Assembly (NCBI RefSeq): GCF_020882245.1
Contig: NC_083598.1
Span: 49,513,858 to 49,577,857, forward strand
Source of the DNA: Rhopalosiphum padi
Lineage: Eukaryota; Arthropoda; Insecta; Hemiptera; Aphididae
Reading direction: 5' to 3'
Length of the DNA: 64,000 bases
Positions within the stretch are counted from its first letter, which is position 1; each line of letters starts with the position of its first letter. Of this stretch, positions 1 to 13,400 are shown in pieces. The translations under genes and the position numbers were made by a program. The notes beneath the pieces are model-generated. The model made no database searches, was not told where the DNA came from, and worked only from the letters and a program-made list of their open reading frames with translations.

Positions 1-3000
1 CCAAAAACATTCCTATATTGACCTGCTGAACTTATGTCAAAAAAAATCGATAAACGGTGCACAAAAAAAAAAAAAATTTCTTATTCTTTCGACGTTAAGA
101 AAGAATGTACAATTTTTCTAATGCTGTTATTTATAGGTATATACATAATATATTCTCATGAAGCATTATACCATCATTCGATTGGGCTGTGTTTAACAGC
201 TTATTATAAGCGAAGTTAATACATGTTTTCTATTTATTTTAATATTTCTTTATTTCTTGGCTCCCATTGGGAAGATCTTAGAAGGGTACGTAATTCGAAA
301 AATGTATGTACATAATAATATTATATAATAGGTATATATTATATATTAATTATTAATCTTCTCCCTTCTTTATCTGCAAGTGATATATTATGTGATTAGG
401 TTCATATAAAGAAAGCAAGCAATAATGAGTATATAACTTATACCGCATAAGTATTAATTTTTTATATTATATAGGTTTAATATAATTATTGATTAAAAAC
501 TGTTTAGTACTTTAGTAGTTTTATAAGGTTTAATGTATCGAATAACTCACAGTGTATAGTGATTAATGTTAGTTTGGACAAAAGTCAAAAAGTAATTAAA
601 TTATGCTATCATGTTACTTAAAAACTCGTACGTCTTCGGGGGTATCGAATATAGTGTATAATGTATATATTTTTATGTATACTTAGGTACAGACGCTATT
701 TTAAATATAATAGGTAATATCAATGGTTATACAGAAAAAGAGTTTTAGTGATATTTTTCAATCAGTTAGTAGAGTTAAAAAATATTTTGTTGTGATTTTA
801 ATATTTTACTATTTTTGTGATGAACAATAACTTTTTTTTACGCAGAATATACTATTTTTTATTTGTAAGTTATCTATATAAGTATTATTTATTTAAAATA
901 TATACTCATATAATATTTATTTAGGACAGGTGGTATTATCAGTATCCGATATTTTCGATATTTGAGAATACCGATATACTGTAAATCGGTAATTGCCGTT
1001 GTTACCGACTATTGTATGGTATTCCATGCTAAAGTAATTGGTAAAATAACGAATTCATGTAGTCACTAGTCTATCATCGATATAAAGTAGCGTACAAATC
1101 CATATTATATTCGGAAAATCTATTTTTTTGTGTAGTATTTATACCATTTACGGACATAAATGTTCCGTAGTACTATACTTTGTAAAATACAATATGGTTG
1201 ACCGCCACGTCTGCAAAAGGGTTATGAAACTCTGATCCAGAACAGTATAAGATTATAGAACCTTTTTTATACAAAGCCCTTTTTATTTTTGTAAGAGTTC
1301 TCACCCCCTCTCCAACGGACAACGGTATTAAAAAACATTTAAACACTACATTTTTTTTTCAAAACAATAATATTACGAACATAATAATATAAAAATAAAC
1401 ACCAAGCATTTTCCTAGGTTTGAATAACTTTACTGTTCTATAGGTTCACCGAAAACACTATATTATATTTGTTATATACCATTTATACGACCGGCAATAC
1501 CGTCTTTGATACAGATAGTAAACAAATTCCAGATATCAGGTATCGAAATTTAAAATACTGACAGTTTTACTTTATAAATACATGTATACGTAATACGTAT
1601 ATATATTTATGTAGATACATCGTAATCGCGGCAATGCATTTCGTATCGCATCGGCCGTCATCGACAACACTGTGTGTGCGCGGGACGGGAAAAACGCAAC
1701 ACACCAACGGCTGTTGTACGTTACACTTTCGGGGTCGACGCATTATTGTGTGCCGCGGTGGCGTGGGCGTGCAGAGCAACCGGCGGCGGCGGTGCGTTGA
1801 AGCCGGTCGCCACTGCTCGCACGCGATCAATATAAGCTCTCTATAGTACACGTCGCTCTCCGCGTAGTATGCGCTCTCTTTAGTTGCCGTTTCATATTAT
1901 TATACAAATAAGCGGGCTGGCGGGCTGGCGGGAGGGCGCTTGCGCGCGTAAGTTGTATGTGTGTATGTGTGTACGATTGTCGCTAGATCGCTCGATCGCT
2001 CGTTCGCTCGCTGGCTGGCTTGCTGCCCAACCCTCCCGCACCACCGTCCATGTCCGACGACGACGATGCGCGACCACCGCTGTAGCCCCTGCGGTATCCG
2101 CACCAAAAGCTCCCGTCTTACACCTCGTCACTGCCACCACTGACTGCGCATTTTACACTTTCACCGTGATATGCAATTTATAATATATATATATTTCAAT
2201 AAGTAATAACATTATATTATACAGAGCGATTATTTTAATTTTAATATTTGTTTGAACAGTAGATTTTTTTTTAAATCGTTGAATAGGTCCATACTAAAAA
2301 ACAAAAAGTAGGGTGGTACGAAGCGCGATTACACGCTCCGAAATTGGTGTAGCACTACTGCGAGCTCATCAATAGACTTTAAATGATCATATATAAATTC
2401 AATATTTATTATCTAAAAAAAGCCGTTGTAATTAAAAATTATAATTTAAAAAATAAAAACTCATTAGAAGCGTGGTTAAAAAAAAAAAAAAAAATTAGAT
2501 TTGAGACCTTGCGATTACTCTAAAACGTGTGAAAATATTTGTTTAAAAACATAAAATTTAAAGAAAAAGGACGTAGTTCACTATTAAAAGATCACCACGT
2601 GTATGCGTTAAACCATGCAACACACGCACAATACGCGTATTAAAGATGCGGTGAATACATAAATATATATTTTTTTTTATCCGTTATGCAAAATAAGTTA
2701 TTTTCTTTCCCGGCATCAAAATTGTTATTATTATTATTATTTTTTAGTTTACACGATAAACCGTTGACTTTTATGTTTTTTCGATAACGAATTTTTCCAA
2801 TATTGTGTAATATATAGAACAAATAATACCATATTTTTAAGCGTATGTTATATAGCTTTTCCATTAGAATCCACGGGAAACCACAATAAACGAATTTCTT
2901 AGCAATAGCTTTAACAATTTATTTTTAAATAATGTTGATGTGATTGAAGCCACAAAATCATTGATTCTGATAGTTTTTTGGTATACTAAACATTTTATAT

Positions 3001-4445
3001 TTTTTTACCAGGTAAGATATTATATACTTGATATATATTTCTATTAATTTTAAATGCATAAAATACCTTTAAAAAAGTACTATCAATTTTTTTTATCTTT
3101 TATTAATACTTATTTTATTCAGACGATGAAAATACTTCATAACTTGCATATAATATATTAATTAAATTATGATAGAAAGTTGAGTGTATATTTGAATAAA
3201 TAGAGTTATCTGATTTGTATTTTAATGATTTAGAATTTAAAAGCTATATAATAAATATTATGTGAAATAAATAGTTTTAAGAATTAATATTATAATTTTA
3301 TTCAACCTTATTTAAAACCTAAACATAATTATGTACCATGTTGTTAAGTATTAATACGTACTGTCTCAATACTTGAGTAGCATAATATTACAAATGTGTA
3401 TACTGTATACTATCCAATAGATACATTGCGTCATTGCTTAACTTAAAATTTAAAATTTTCAAACAGTTAAGACACAAAGTGCATATAAATGTTAAAGGAG
3501 TAGCAATTTCAACAATTTTATTATAATATTGTACGTGAATTACACTTGAAATACATTTTTAAGCACAAAAAAACTATTAATGCCGCCGGGAATATCATAT
3601 ATTTTCAATCTCGTTAACCTATAGGGTTATTCATTATAGGTACAAGAAGATTTGAAAGTACATTTTAATATTTCCATGATACAAAATTAACATTTTAAAC
3701 AGGATTTACATTTCAACTAAAATAATATAACAATAATTAAATCATAGCATAATTATAATATCAAACAATCGTTTTGAATCCCATGATAGAGTAGATACAG
3801 TAAATAATAAGAAATAAATCCTTTTAGTATTCAAGGTTTTGTTCAATAACAACGTATAGTTTTTATTTAAGCTTTCGCAATTCACGGTTGTTTTCCAAAT
3901 ACCAATTAACAATAAAGACTTTGTTTTATCGTGTAAATTTGAATTAGTGTTATTTGAAAACATTATGCTAATTATAAATCACTATAATGAATACTTGAGT
4001 CATAGCATAATAAAAATACAATACCTACTCATATTTGACCAGGGTAGTTATCTAACCACCAGGTTATTTAACCTGTTGTTTATCAATGTGTAAAATGCCT
4101 TCTTTTTTATTACTATCATTGACATAGGAAGTAAATGACCTAGTTAAGTAAAATAGTACTAAAAAGTAAAAATGTCTGTACTTTTATCAAATTAATAATA
4201 AGTTATTTATGAGTTAAAAGATATTACTAAAATAATTTATTGTTAATAATATGTTATAAAATACTTAAATAAATTAATTTAAATCCTTATATGTTCCAGA
4301 AAACTTTAAAAAAAAATTATAAATATTCATCCATATGATTCTTAAAATTTGAAAACTTGTAAAAAGTAATAAATTATTCATTGAAAAAATGTATAACATA
4401 TTTGTGTGAATTGTCTAATCTAATGTCAAAATTATAGTTACTTAC
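1..4445. other. SIK downstream intron (partial); no coding exon recognised
   Basis: AT-rich sequence following the donor at 4445. I searched the minus strand for the next kinase exon (the continuation after GEIF, the HRDLK catalytic loop, DFG) and did not see it, so this intron probably extends past the left edge. Apart from the CpG-rich block at 1.62-2.15 kb, it holds only simple AT runs and homopolymers. Confidence 0.6.
1620..2150. promoter_or_regulatory. CpG-rich island inside the SIK intron
   Basis: About 530 bp of GC- and CpG-dense sequence bounded on both sides by strongly AT-rich DNA. It contains CGG runs around 1780-1800, tandem GGCGGGCTG words near 1915-1930 and repeated GCTCGATCGCTCG-type words near 1985-2010. 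Overlapping open frames on both strands (1567-1851, 1634-1846, 1884-2183, 1892-2140) show no recognisable domain and look like a by-product of few stop codons. The composition matches the SIK promoter block and the block at 34.3-35.5 kb, so an alternative SIK promoter or the start of an unseen transcript is plausible. Confidence 0.45.
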
Positions 4446-7400
4446 CAAATATTTCTCCTTGACTGGCATATTCTGAAATAATATATATCATATCTTTCGA
4501 TTCCATAACCTATTTATAACATAAATTATATCGATTTAAATTTATATTTCTTTTAATTATAATAAGTCACTTTACAGTTTTGTATTTATCTTAATTATTT
4601 AACTACCCCGACAACTTCGTTTTACGTAAATGTATAATCATCTGTAAATAGGTACTATACTACTATAGGTAACTAATACTTAAATAATTACATAGATGAT
4701 TATTACTTAGTTATAAACATCATAATTTCATAAAAAAATAAGTAATATTAGTTTATAATTTGTGAATAACATGTATGATACGAGTATATAATACGCAATA
4801 ATAATTTTAATTTGTATCTATGCATTTTAAATATTTAACTAAGTTATGATTTCATAGCTTATTAACCGAATTACAAAAAATGTTAAATAATTTAAACATC
4901 AAATATTTTATATTTAACTGAAATTTTAAAAAAGTTATAACAATCCATTCTACTTATATTAAAAAATCGGTTATTGTGATTTTCTCTAAATACCTTTTTT
5001 CAGTTGTAATGGGTTTAATCAACCTACTTGTATATAATACAGTGTTTTTCTGTATTATAAGAAATACATTTATAATTTTTTTTATTTATTTTAGTAATCA
5101 GTTTGATTTGAAATAATATATAATATTTACTTTCATAAGTACCTACAAGACAGGGATCACTGAATGGCGGCCCGTGAACAAATTTTATCCGGACAAAGAA
5201 TAAACATATTATACTACGACAACATTATATATGTATATTATTTACTTAGAATTTTGATGGCTCACGAAAAATGTTCAGATTTCTAATGCGGCCCTTAAAA
5301 AATATTAATTGGTGACCCCTTCTATAAGATATATTACCTCAAGAATGTAAATTAAAATTGTAATCATTACTCAAAGTTTTATTAAAATGTATTATCACAA
5401 TATTTCAATAACTACAATTTATATATTAATTTTTTGAAAAGATATCAATAACAAGCACTTAATGTGATTTAAAATCATTAATTTATACAATATATTATTT
5501 AAATATTTTATTTTTGAAAATGTACTACCTACGTATATTTTAAATATTAAAATCATACTTGTATAGTTGTATATGAATACATGCGGTAAAGAATGAATAC
5601 GAGTGTTTATACAATTAAAAAGGTAGACAATTGGGTATTTCTTTGCCATACATTAAGTATCAAGTGAGTCACTGTTATGGGCAGGGCGTCTACGGGGGGC
5701 AAATAGGGGCAATTTCCCACTCCCCCTGCTTGGATTTTTTCTAGGTCAATTTTAAAATGCAGCATGATGAATTTAAAAACATGATAGAAAAAATAAATAA
5801 TTATTATGAAATTGATAATTTAGTTGAGGGGTGTATGTTATGGTATAATGTGTGGAAAAATAGAAACACAAGTCAAAGTAACATTAAGAATATAAATTAT
5901 ATAAGTATTTTAGATTAAGCAAATCTATATCTAACGGTTCATACTGCTCTAAATATTGCATTAACTTAACCAGTTTCTTTTTATTCAGTAAAGAGAACAT
6001 TTAGTACACTGCGTAGAGTAAAAACTTGGACAAAAAATACTATTGATGATAATCGCCTTCATGGTTTATGCATGATAAGGATAACTGTATATAAAAAGTT
6101 TGTAATATATCATAAATTTGAATTTATAAAAGAAACTATAAATGTGTTCAGTTTACTATCACAGAGAATGGAACTATTATTCCAATCATAAAAATAAATA
6201 TTTGTTATTTATAATTGTTTTATTATTATTTGTTATTAATAATTTATTTATATTATATTATTTTTTTTCCAAGACCCCAAGTTGTGTGAAGTAATAGGTA
6301 CTTTTATGAAGTTTGATCTTAATGATGTTTTTTTTAATCTCATTTAATAGTATGTTATCTTATATGTATGGTTGAATATTAAAAGTTATTGTTATTTTTT
6401 AAACACTATATTGTGTGAGTACAGATATATATAATATTTTAATAATACGTTTTGAACAAGATTGTTTAATATAATAAATTATATTACAGTTATGTTTGAT
6501 TTTAAGAAAAAATAAATACGTTTTCAAAATGGTTTGGTAGTTTTTTATTTATTGTATAGAAGCTAGGAACATTTAATTTTATTAATAACCTAAAATTATC
6601 AAATCAATGGTGACATTTTATTTATTAAATAAAAATGAATTTGTTAATTTAAAATTGCCCAGTATTAATTAAAATTAATACTGTAAGACTAAGTTATAAC
6701 TATATGTCTATATCTACACATAATTAATAATTAAATGTTTATGTTCCCTACCTTTATGAGAGAAAACACGTCACAAACAATACTTATAAATTTATCACTA
6801 ATCAGATATTTAATAAAACAAAAATTTAAAAATTTAAATATTTTTCCCTTCTCTTAAAAAAATCCTAGGGAAGCTCTTGGTTATGGGAGTATTAAATTTG
6901 AATTTAATGCGATATAATATTGAGGTGTATTGTGTATCCAAAAAACGATTCTGAGCTAAAACAGTCTGTTAACCTATATCATTAAATATATTTTATTATG
7001 TATACATATTTTTGTATAGATATTAAAGTAATTTAATTTACTTTTAGTATTACGGTATGTTGATATAATTTTTTCCAAAAACGATGTATATATTAAATTA
7101 TTGTATAGTAATATATATTTATACAATATGGTATATATTATATCAACTTATATCAGTCAAAATTTAAGAAAATACCGTAGAATACCTAAAATAGGTATCT
7201 TAGAATTTAAAATAAATAAATATTATTACTATTATTATTATTACTTTAACGAAACTATTCTATAAAAACTTTATTTTTTTAATATTACTATTTTAATTTA
7301 CTACTTTAATTACCTTTTGTATAATATACTAACCTAACCTAACCTCTGGTGTGCTTTAATTGTCGAATAGTTCATTATGGGTGTATTAAATTTGAACTCA

Positions 7401-10400
7401 ATGATATATTATTATATTAATATATACGAAAACGATTCCAAGCGAAAACGGTCAGCCTATAATATAACTAAGTGTCTATGTTTATTTCGTAAAAAGTTAT
7501 TTTGTAAATATCTATTGTCTATGGTAGATTAATATACAATTTTTTTTTTTTATAATATAGTATATAATATCTTAAAATGAATCAAAAATATAACTTTGTA
7601 TATTAAAATTCATAATGATATAATATACGTAAACATTTTAAGTTCCCACAAAAAATGTTTTTAAATTATAAGAAAATAAGTTACAACGTTATTTATCTTT
7701 AAGTAATTAATTTAGTCAAAATTTGAACAAAAAATACATATAAGAAAAAATAGCCTTTACATATTAGATTGTATGGTTTCAGTAGGTATAAACTACTAAT
7801 GAGTAATGAGGAATCTTGTATTAAATTTTCAAAACTTAGATAAAAAAGAAAAGTTTTTATGAATTTCCAACTACAAAATATAGTTGTTACTTTTTTATGA
7901 TATTGACAAATCAAAATTCTTATTTTTAAATATACTTATACAAGTATAAAAAAAATTGTATTGAATCTTATATTACATTTTTAAGAATTTTGAACCATTA
8001 AATAATATTTTATTAATGTGTATAAAAAAAAAATAACTAAAAAGAATTGAATTGGCATACCTATAAATAGGAAGCTCAAAATGAGTTAAAAGATTCTGAA
8101 AATGTTATCATATAAACATTTTGTTATGATTTCAAGTATCTACGGTTATTCGTTATTTAAATACAAAAAAAAAAACGTTCATACAGAAATAGTTATTATA
8201 CGGATTAGATTAGGTTAGGTTATAAACTTCCAACTACAAAATACCTAACTTTTATTTTTCGATTTTTTCACGAATTTTGTTATTTTGAATGCTTATAAAA
8301 TAATATCGAAACTATAAGTTTTGGATATTTTTCAATTGGGAAATGAGCCACTTATTAGGAACTTTGTTCAAGTATTTCACATATTTATAATTATTTTATT
8401 AACATTTATAAAAAGAAAAAATTGAAAAAAAAATTGAAAACTTAAAAATATTTTGAAAATTATACCATATTATCTAGAAAATTATAAATACTTTGTGAAA
8501 ATTTTAAGATTTTGTGACTATTTGTTTTTAAATTATAACAAAATAAAGAAATCAATTTATTCTAAATCTAATTTAGTATAAAAATTGCGGTTTTTCATTT
8601 AAGTTTTTGTTCGCATAAAATATTAACCTTAATTTTGACCTCTATAAAGTACAAACTAAATCCAATTTGCTATCTAAAATCACCACCGATGTTTAATTGA
8701 AGCATTTTATTGACAACTTATAGTGTACTTATACACAAAAAACATCATTGTAAAATCAATTCATTCATCGCACAGAATCTTAAACAATAAGGACATTTAT
8801 TTGAGAACCTCACATTATTTTAAGAAATAGATTTCCATTTTATTTTACCCACTTGATATAGTTTAATGATGTGAGGATGGTCCAGCTGTTTCATAATATC
8901 TACTTCACGATGAACCTTTTCCAGATTAACTGCATCCAATTTCCTTTTATCAATCATTTTTATAGCAACCTGAAAAAAAAACAAATAAAATAAGTCATCA
9001 ATATATATATATACATATATATACATATTATGTATAATATTATATACCCAAACATTTTTCAAACGAATAATAACTATTATGTACATATAGTGCTATAGCT
9101 TATAAAATTCACAATTTTAATTTTAAATATGTGAATTTTTTTCAATAATTTAAATAAAATAAGACTTAAATAGTTAAATGTCAGTACTATGTATTTAAAA
9201 TTAAACAATGAATACACCAAATTATTATTTTGTATTACTCAATATTTAAATATTTTGTTTTTTTTACTTTTTCACTTCCAATAAATTTAACAATTTAATG
9301 ATGTTACATAATTTGATATACAATATATCTTGTGTCTTATACAGTATTTAATTATATATCTGACAAAATACTTATTATAATTTATCATTATTAAGATGTT
9401 AACTATACATTTAAATCAAATTATAATGTACTCATTTTTTAGTCATAAACTTTGATTAACTTTAATTTTAAACTTTATTTTCTTTACAATAGATATATTT
9501 AATTTTGGTTTGTATGTACGTAGTTACTACTTTTATATTATTCTATACCATTGTAGATATACGCTTCTACGCTTAAAACTATTTATAACCTGATTATAAT
9601 ACTAAATACAAATTAAATGATAGGTATTCAATTTCGTTTGGATACTTTATACATTTTAAATAATAATATATGTACGGCAAGAATATCACTCACAGAAAAA
9701 TATATTATATTTTAATATTTATTGTAATCTTATATTATCTTACTTTTGAATCTTTGAGCCTTATGTTTTTTATCATTAAATTATATATGTGTCATTATTT
9801 ATCCAAAGTATATAACAAATATATGTATACATATTTAATTATTTAATGAACAAATTAAAAAAATCTTATTCGGTTGCAACTGAATATTTTGTTAGGATTT
9901 TTAATAGGTTATAGGTATACTAATCTTGTTGTTAGACTGTATACAAAAGATATGAACAATATAATAATAGATAATTTTAGATTCAATGTAGTTCAAACCT
10001 CATAAATAAATACCTAGTGTGGGTTGAAATAATATCCCCACATACCTATACAGTATACATATAATGCACTCTAGTCCCGGTTAGTGTACGTCAACATTCC
10101 AAATAAGTATGCTACGTTAAGAAAACTCTGGCATCATTACCAAAATAAAATACTTACAAAAAAAAATGTATATGTATATTTTTAACTCTGAAAAATAAAA
10201 ATGTTACTGTACAAATCACGAGGTTTAAATGACATGTAATTTAAGTAATATCCAATACATTTATAAACGAATCAAAATCTAAAAATAAAATTATTAATTT
10301 ATCGCCAAAATTTAAAATTGGCAACATTATATTTTACATTTTTATAATTGAAAAACAAATTCAATTTATTCTTACACTAAGCACTACTACGGTACTACAG

Positions 10401-13400
10401 TTAAAACTACAATTACAACGGTTATTACTGTTATGATTGTAAATTTGTAATCAATACCTACGTTTAATATATGTAATAATTATTACTTTAGTCAAAACTA
10501 CATTTAAAATACCATACACATATTATAGTATACATTTTTTCGCTTTTATATCATAAATACATCCGAAATAAAATGTAATTTGCTATTAGCTTATGATCTA
10601 ATTTAAACAACATGTTAAACAAGCTAAAAGGACATATAATATATTATTATTATTACCTATTTAATCTTTTTCACGAATAATTTCAATAACTATGACAGTG
10701 ATTTTTAACTATAGGGGTCTCCAGGTATGCCACAAGATTTGATCAAAAATAAAATAATAAAAAAAAAGTTGTAAAGAGTTATTACTTTATTAGTGTTCTG
10801 TCGTGAATTTTTTTTATAAAGAACACAATGTGCATTGCTTAAAAAAATAATTTGAAAATCGCTGAGTTATAATGGTACCAAACTTTCTCAAGTATGGTAA
10901 AACCAAATTATTTTAATTTTAAATTTTATAGATACCTAATAATATATGATATCATCCTAACCTCGTCGTAAAATTTTTTTATGTATTTCTAAATTATAAG
11001 TTATAACTTCTATTTATTTTTCGATTAAAATCACTTAATATTGCAATGTAATTATAGTTAAGTACTAAAAAAACTGTTTTATTATATTTAATATTTATAT
11101 ACGTTTTATTTTATGACGTATAGCCGTATAGGTATTTACAAACTGATAACTTGAACAATTCAATGAAATTCTTCGTCCATACAACCCTTAATTAAATACT
11201 TTCATATTCTGTGGAATGTGGAAGGCTTAAACGATACGCACACATAAGTTCTATATTCATAAACAAATAGTGGCGATTTGGCGATTTACATAGTGTTATT
11301 ATATATTTAGAAATGTTTTTTTTATACCGCGCGTACCACGAGCATATACGTGTATACGCTTGTACGTATAAAATCGTAGCTTTTACGTCACTCGATCAAA
11401 TGTCTCACATTCAAAACGACCAACGGCATGGATTCGATTTATTGATTACGCGAGTTTTAGCATACCATAAAAAATATAAAAATATCTTTTTTTATAAAAA
11501 ATAATATATCATTGTATTTCACAAAATTAAATTAATGAACCTAATGCCTAAGTAAAAACTATGTTTATCAATAAAATATTATTATTTACAACAAAATAAG
11601 TACTCCCATTTACGGGCTCTTATTTCATTTGACCCCCTTAACACACTATTTTTGCTACTGCCCTTGCCAGCGTGTGCTAGTACCTACACTACACGTTTTA
11701 TGATCACTATATATTGTTTATTTTTATTCCTAATAATCAACACATTTTTAATGTTAAATACTATTATTATAGTGTTTCTACAAATATTGAGAATAATCAT
11801 TCATTATTAATTTTAATTATATGATGTGAAGTTAAAATAAAATATCAAATTTCTTACTTACTATTGAATGAAACTTGAAAATAATTGACATTTTTTTTTC
11901 ATTTATTGTCTACATTATACATAAAAATATCTATAGGTATTATATAATATATATAAATAACAAACCACTTAATACTAAAAAATAGGTATATAATATACCT
12001 ACAATAAAACAAATCGTATTAAAACCGATTATATAGATTTTACATAACATACCTATCATAATTTTTTATTTAACGTAATATTATATTATGATCTATGCCA
12101 TATGTGTTTAAATATTAAGTACATAAAAAAATAGTTTAAAATAATTTTATTAGTTTTAATAATTTTTAATGACCTATTTAGTACGATAAACGATAATAAT
12201 ATTTTTTTTTTACCCATGATCAAATATTTTGATTTATAAAAGTCCTAAGTCTTGGCAATTAAAAATAAGTTCCATAAAAAAATTTTCTAAAAATTTCTAA
12301 GAAAAATTATTTGGTCCAAAAAGATGACAAAACTTGTTTTGAACTCCGCGCTTTATCTCTGTTTGATACTGCTGTTGATTAGACTAATAATATCGACCGG
12401 ATGCTTTTATGCTTTTAGTTATAAGTTTAATACCACGGGGGAACTCATGTTTACATATTACTGAAAAACTACATAAATATAGTTAAGAGGTGACATAAAT
12501 CCACAACCCCTTACTTAATACTTTTATCGTAATTTTTTAAATCTCCAAAACAAAATATAAGTTTAAGATTAAAATAAAAGATTTTTTGACGAAACTATAA
12601 AATATAAAAACAATTACCGTGTGCTTAAAACAAAATCATGCTTTGATATTTTCCCTTATCTTAAATAATTTAGTCAAACCTGTGTGGCTATGTAAATATT
12701 AATTTTAAAATTCAAGCAAAAATATTTCTTCCACGTTTAAACAAAAAAATAACAATATAAAACGCAATAAATGTATAAGACTAAAGTCTAAAATACGTCC
12801 AAGAAAAATTATATTTACTGCAGTTGTATTATAGACTGAAATATTGTACTATACATACAGAAGGATTTTTTTGTACCATAAACCAGACGTTAAGTATTTT
12901 AGGAAAAACATGATTTTTTTTAAATATATTATTAGTATTTAACTTTTTTCTTGTTAAAATAATGTTGAATAATCGTTGAGACTTAAGTTTAATGATTTTA
13001 TAGTTTTTGTTTTATCAGTATTTATTATTAAAATATTTAAAATTTCTACATTTTCTATGATATTGCATTATTGCCTGGCTCATGATAAATATTCACACCT
13101 TTTATATATTTTATTTGTTTTAAATGTCTTTAAGGTAAGTATATTTAATTATAAAGAAAATTAAATTCAACAGTTATTAAAAGTAAATAATTATATAATT
13201 ATATTACACATTCAATATGCTTTTAAGTGTAATAAAAAAATACACTAAGTACCTACCTAGTTTATTACTCCCTGAATTTTTTTTCTTTAATTTATATTTA
13301 AATATTTATTGTAATATACCATGATATTAAAAACAATTTTCACCATTTAAAAAACAACAAAATTCTGCGTACAGCATTCTTCTCATTCTTCACTAGTGGC

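Larger units (their letters stand above)
4510..8852. other. SIK intron 2, with transposon remnants
   Basis: A 4.3-kb AT-rich intron between the exons ending KLYQ and starting VMES. It contains a small hAT MITE (5151-5321), a fragment of the GGGG-terminus repeat (about 5680-5745), a decayed hAT transposase C-terminus (5918-6195), a short piece of the dispersed repeat (about 6880-6975) and a nearly complete copy of it (about 7360-8787). No other coding exon was found. Confidence 0.7.

Noticed and set aside
1567..2183. Open frames of 60-99 codons in the 1.6-2.2 kb CpG island
   Set aside because: Same reason: opposite-strand overlap, no similarity, composition-driven.
7331..8225. Telomere-like CCTAA/TTAGG words
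   Set aside because: Only two to three units each, and on opposite strands; too short for telomeric or interstitial telomeric DNA.
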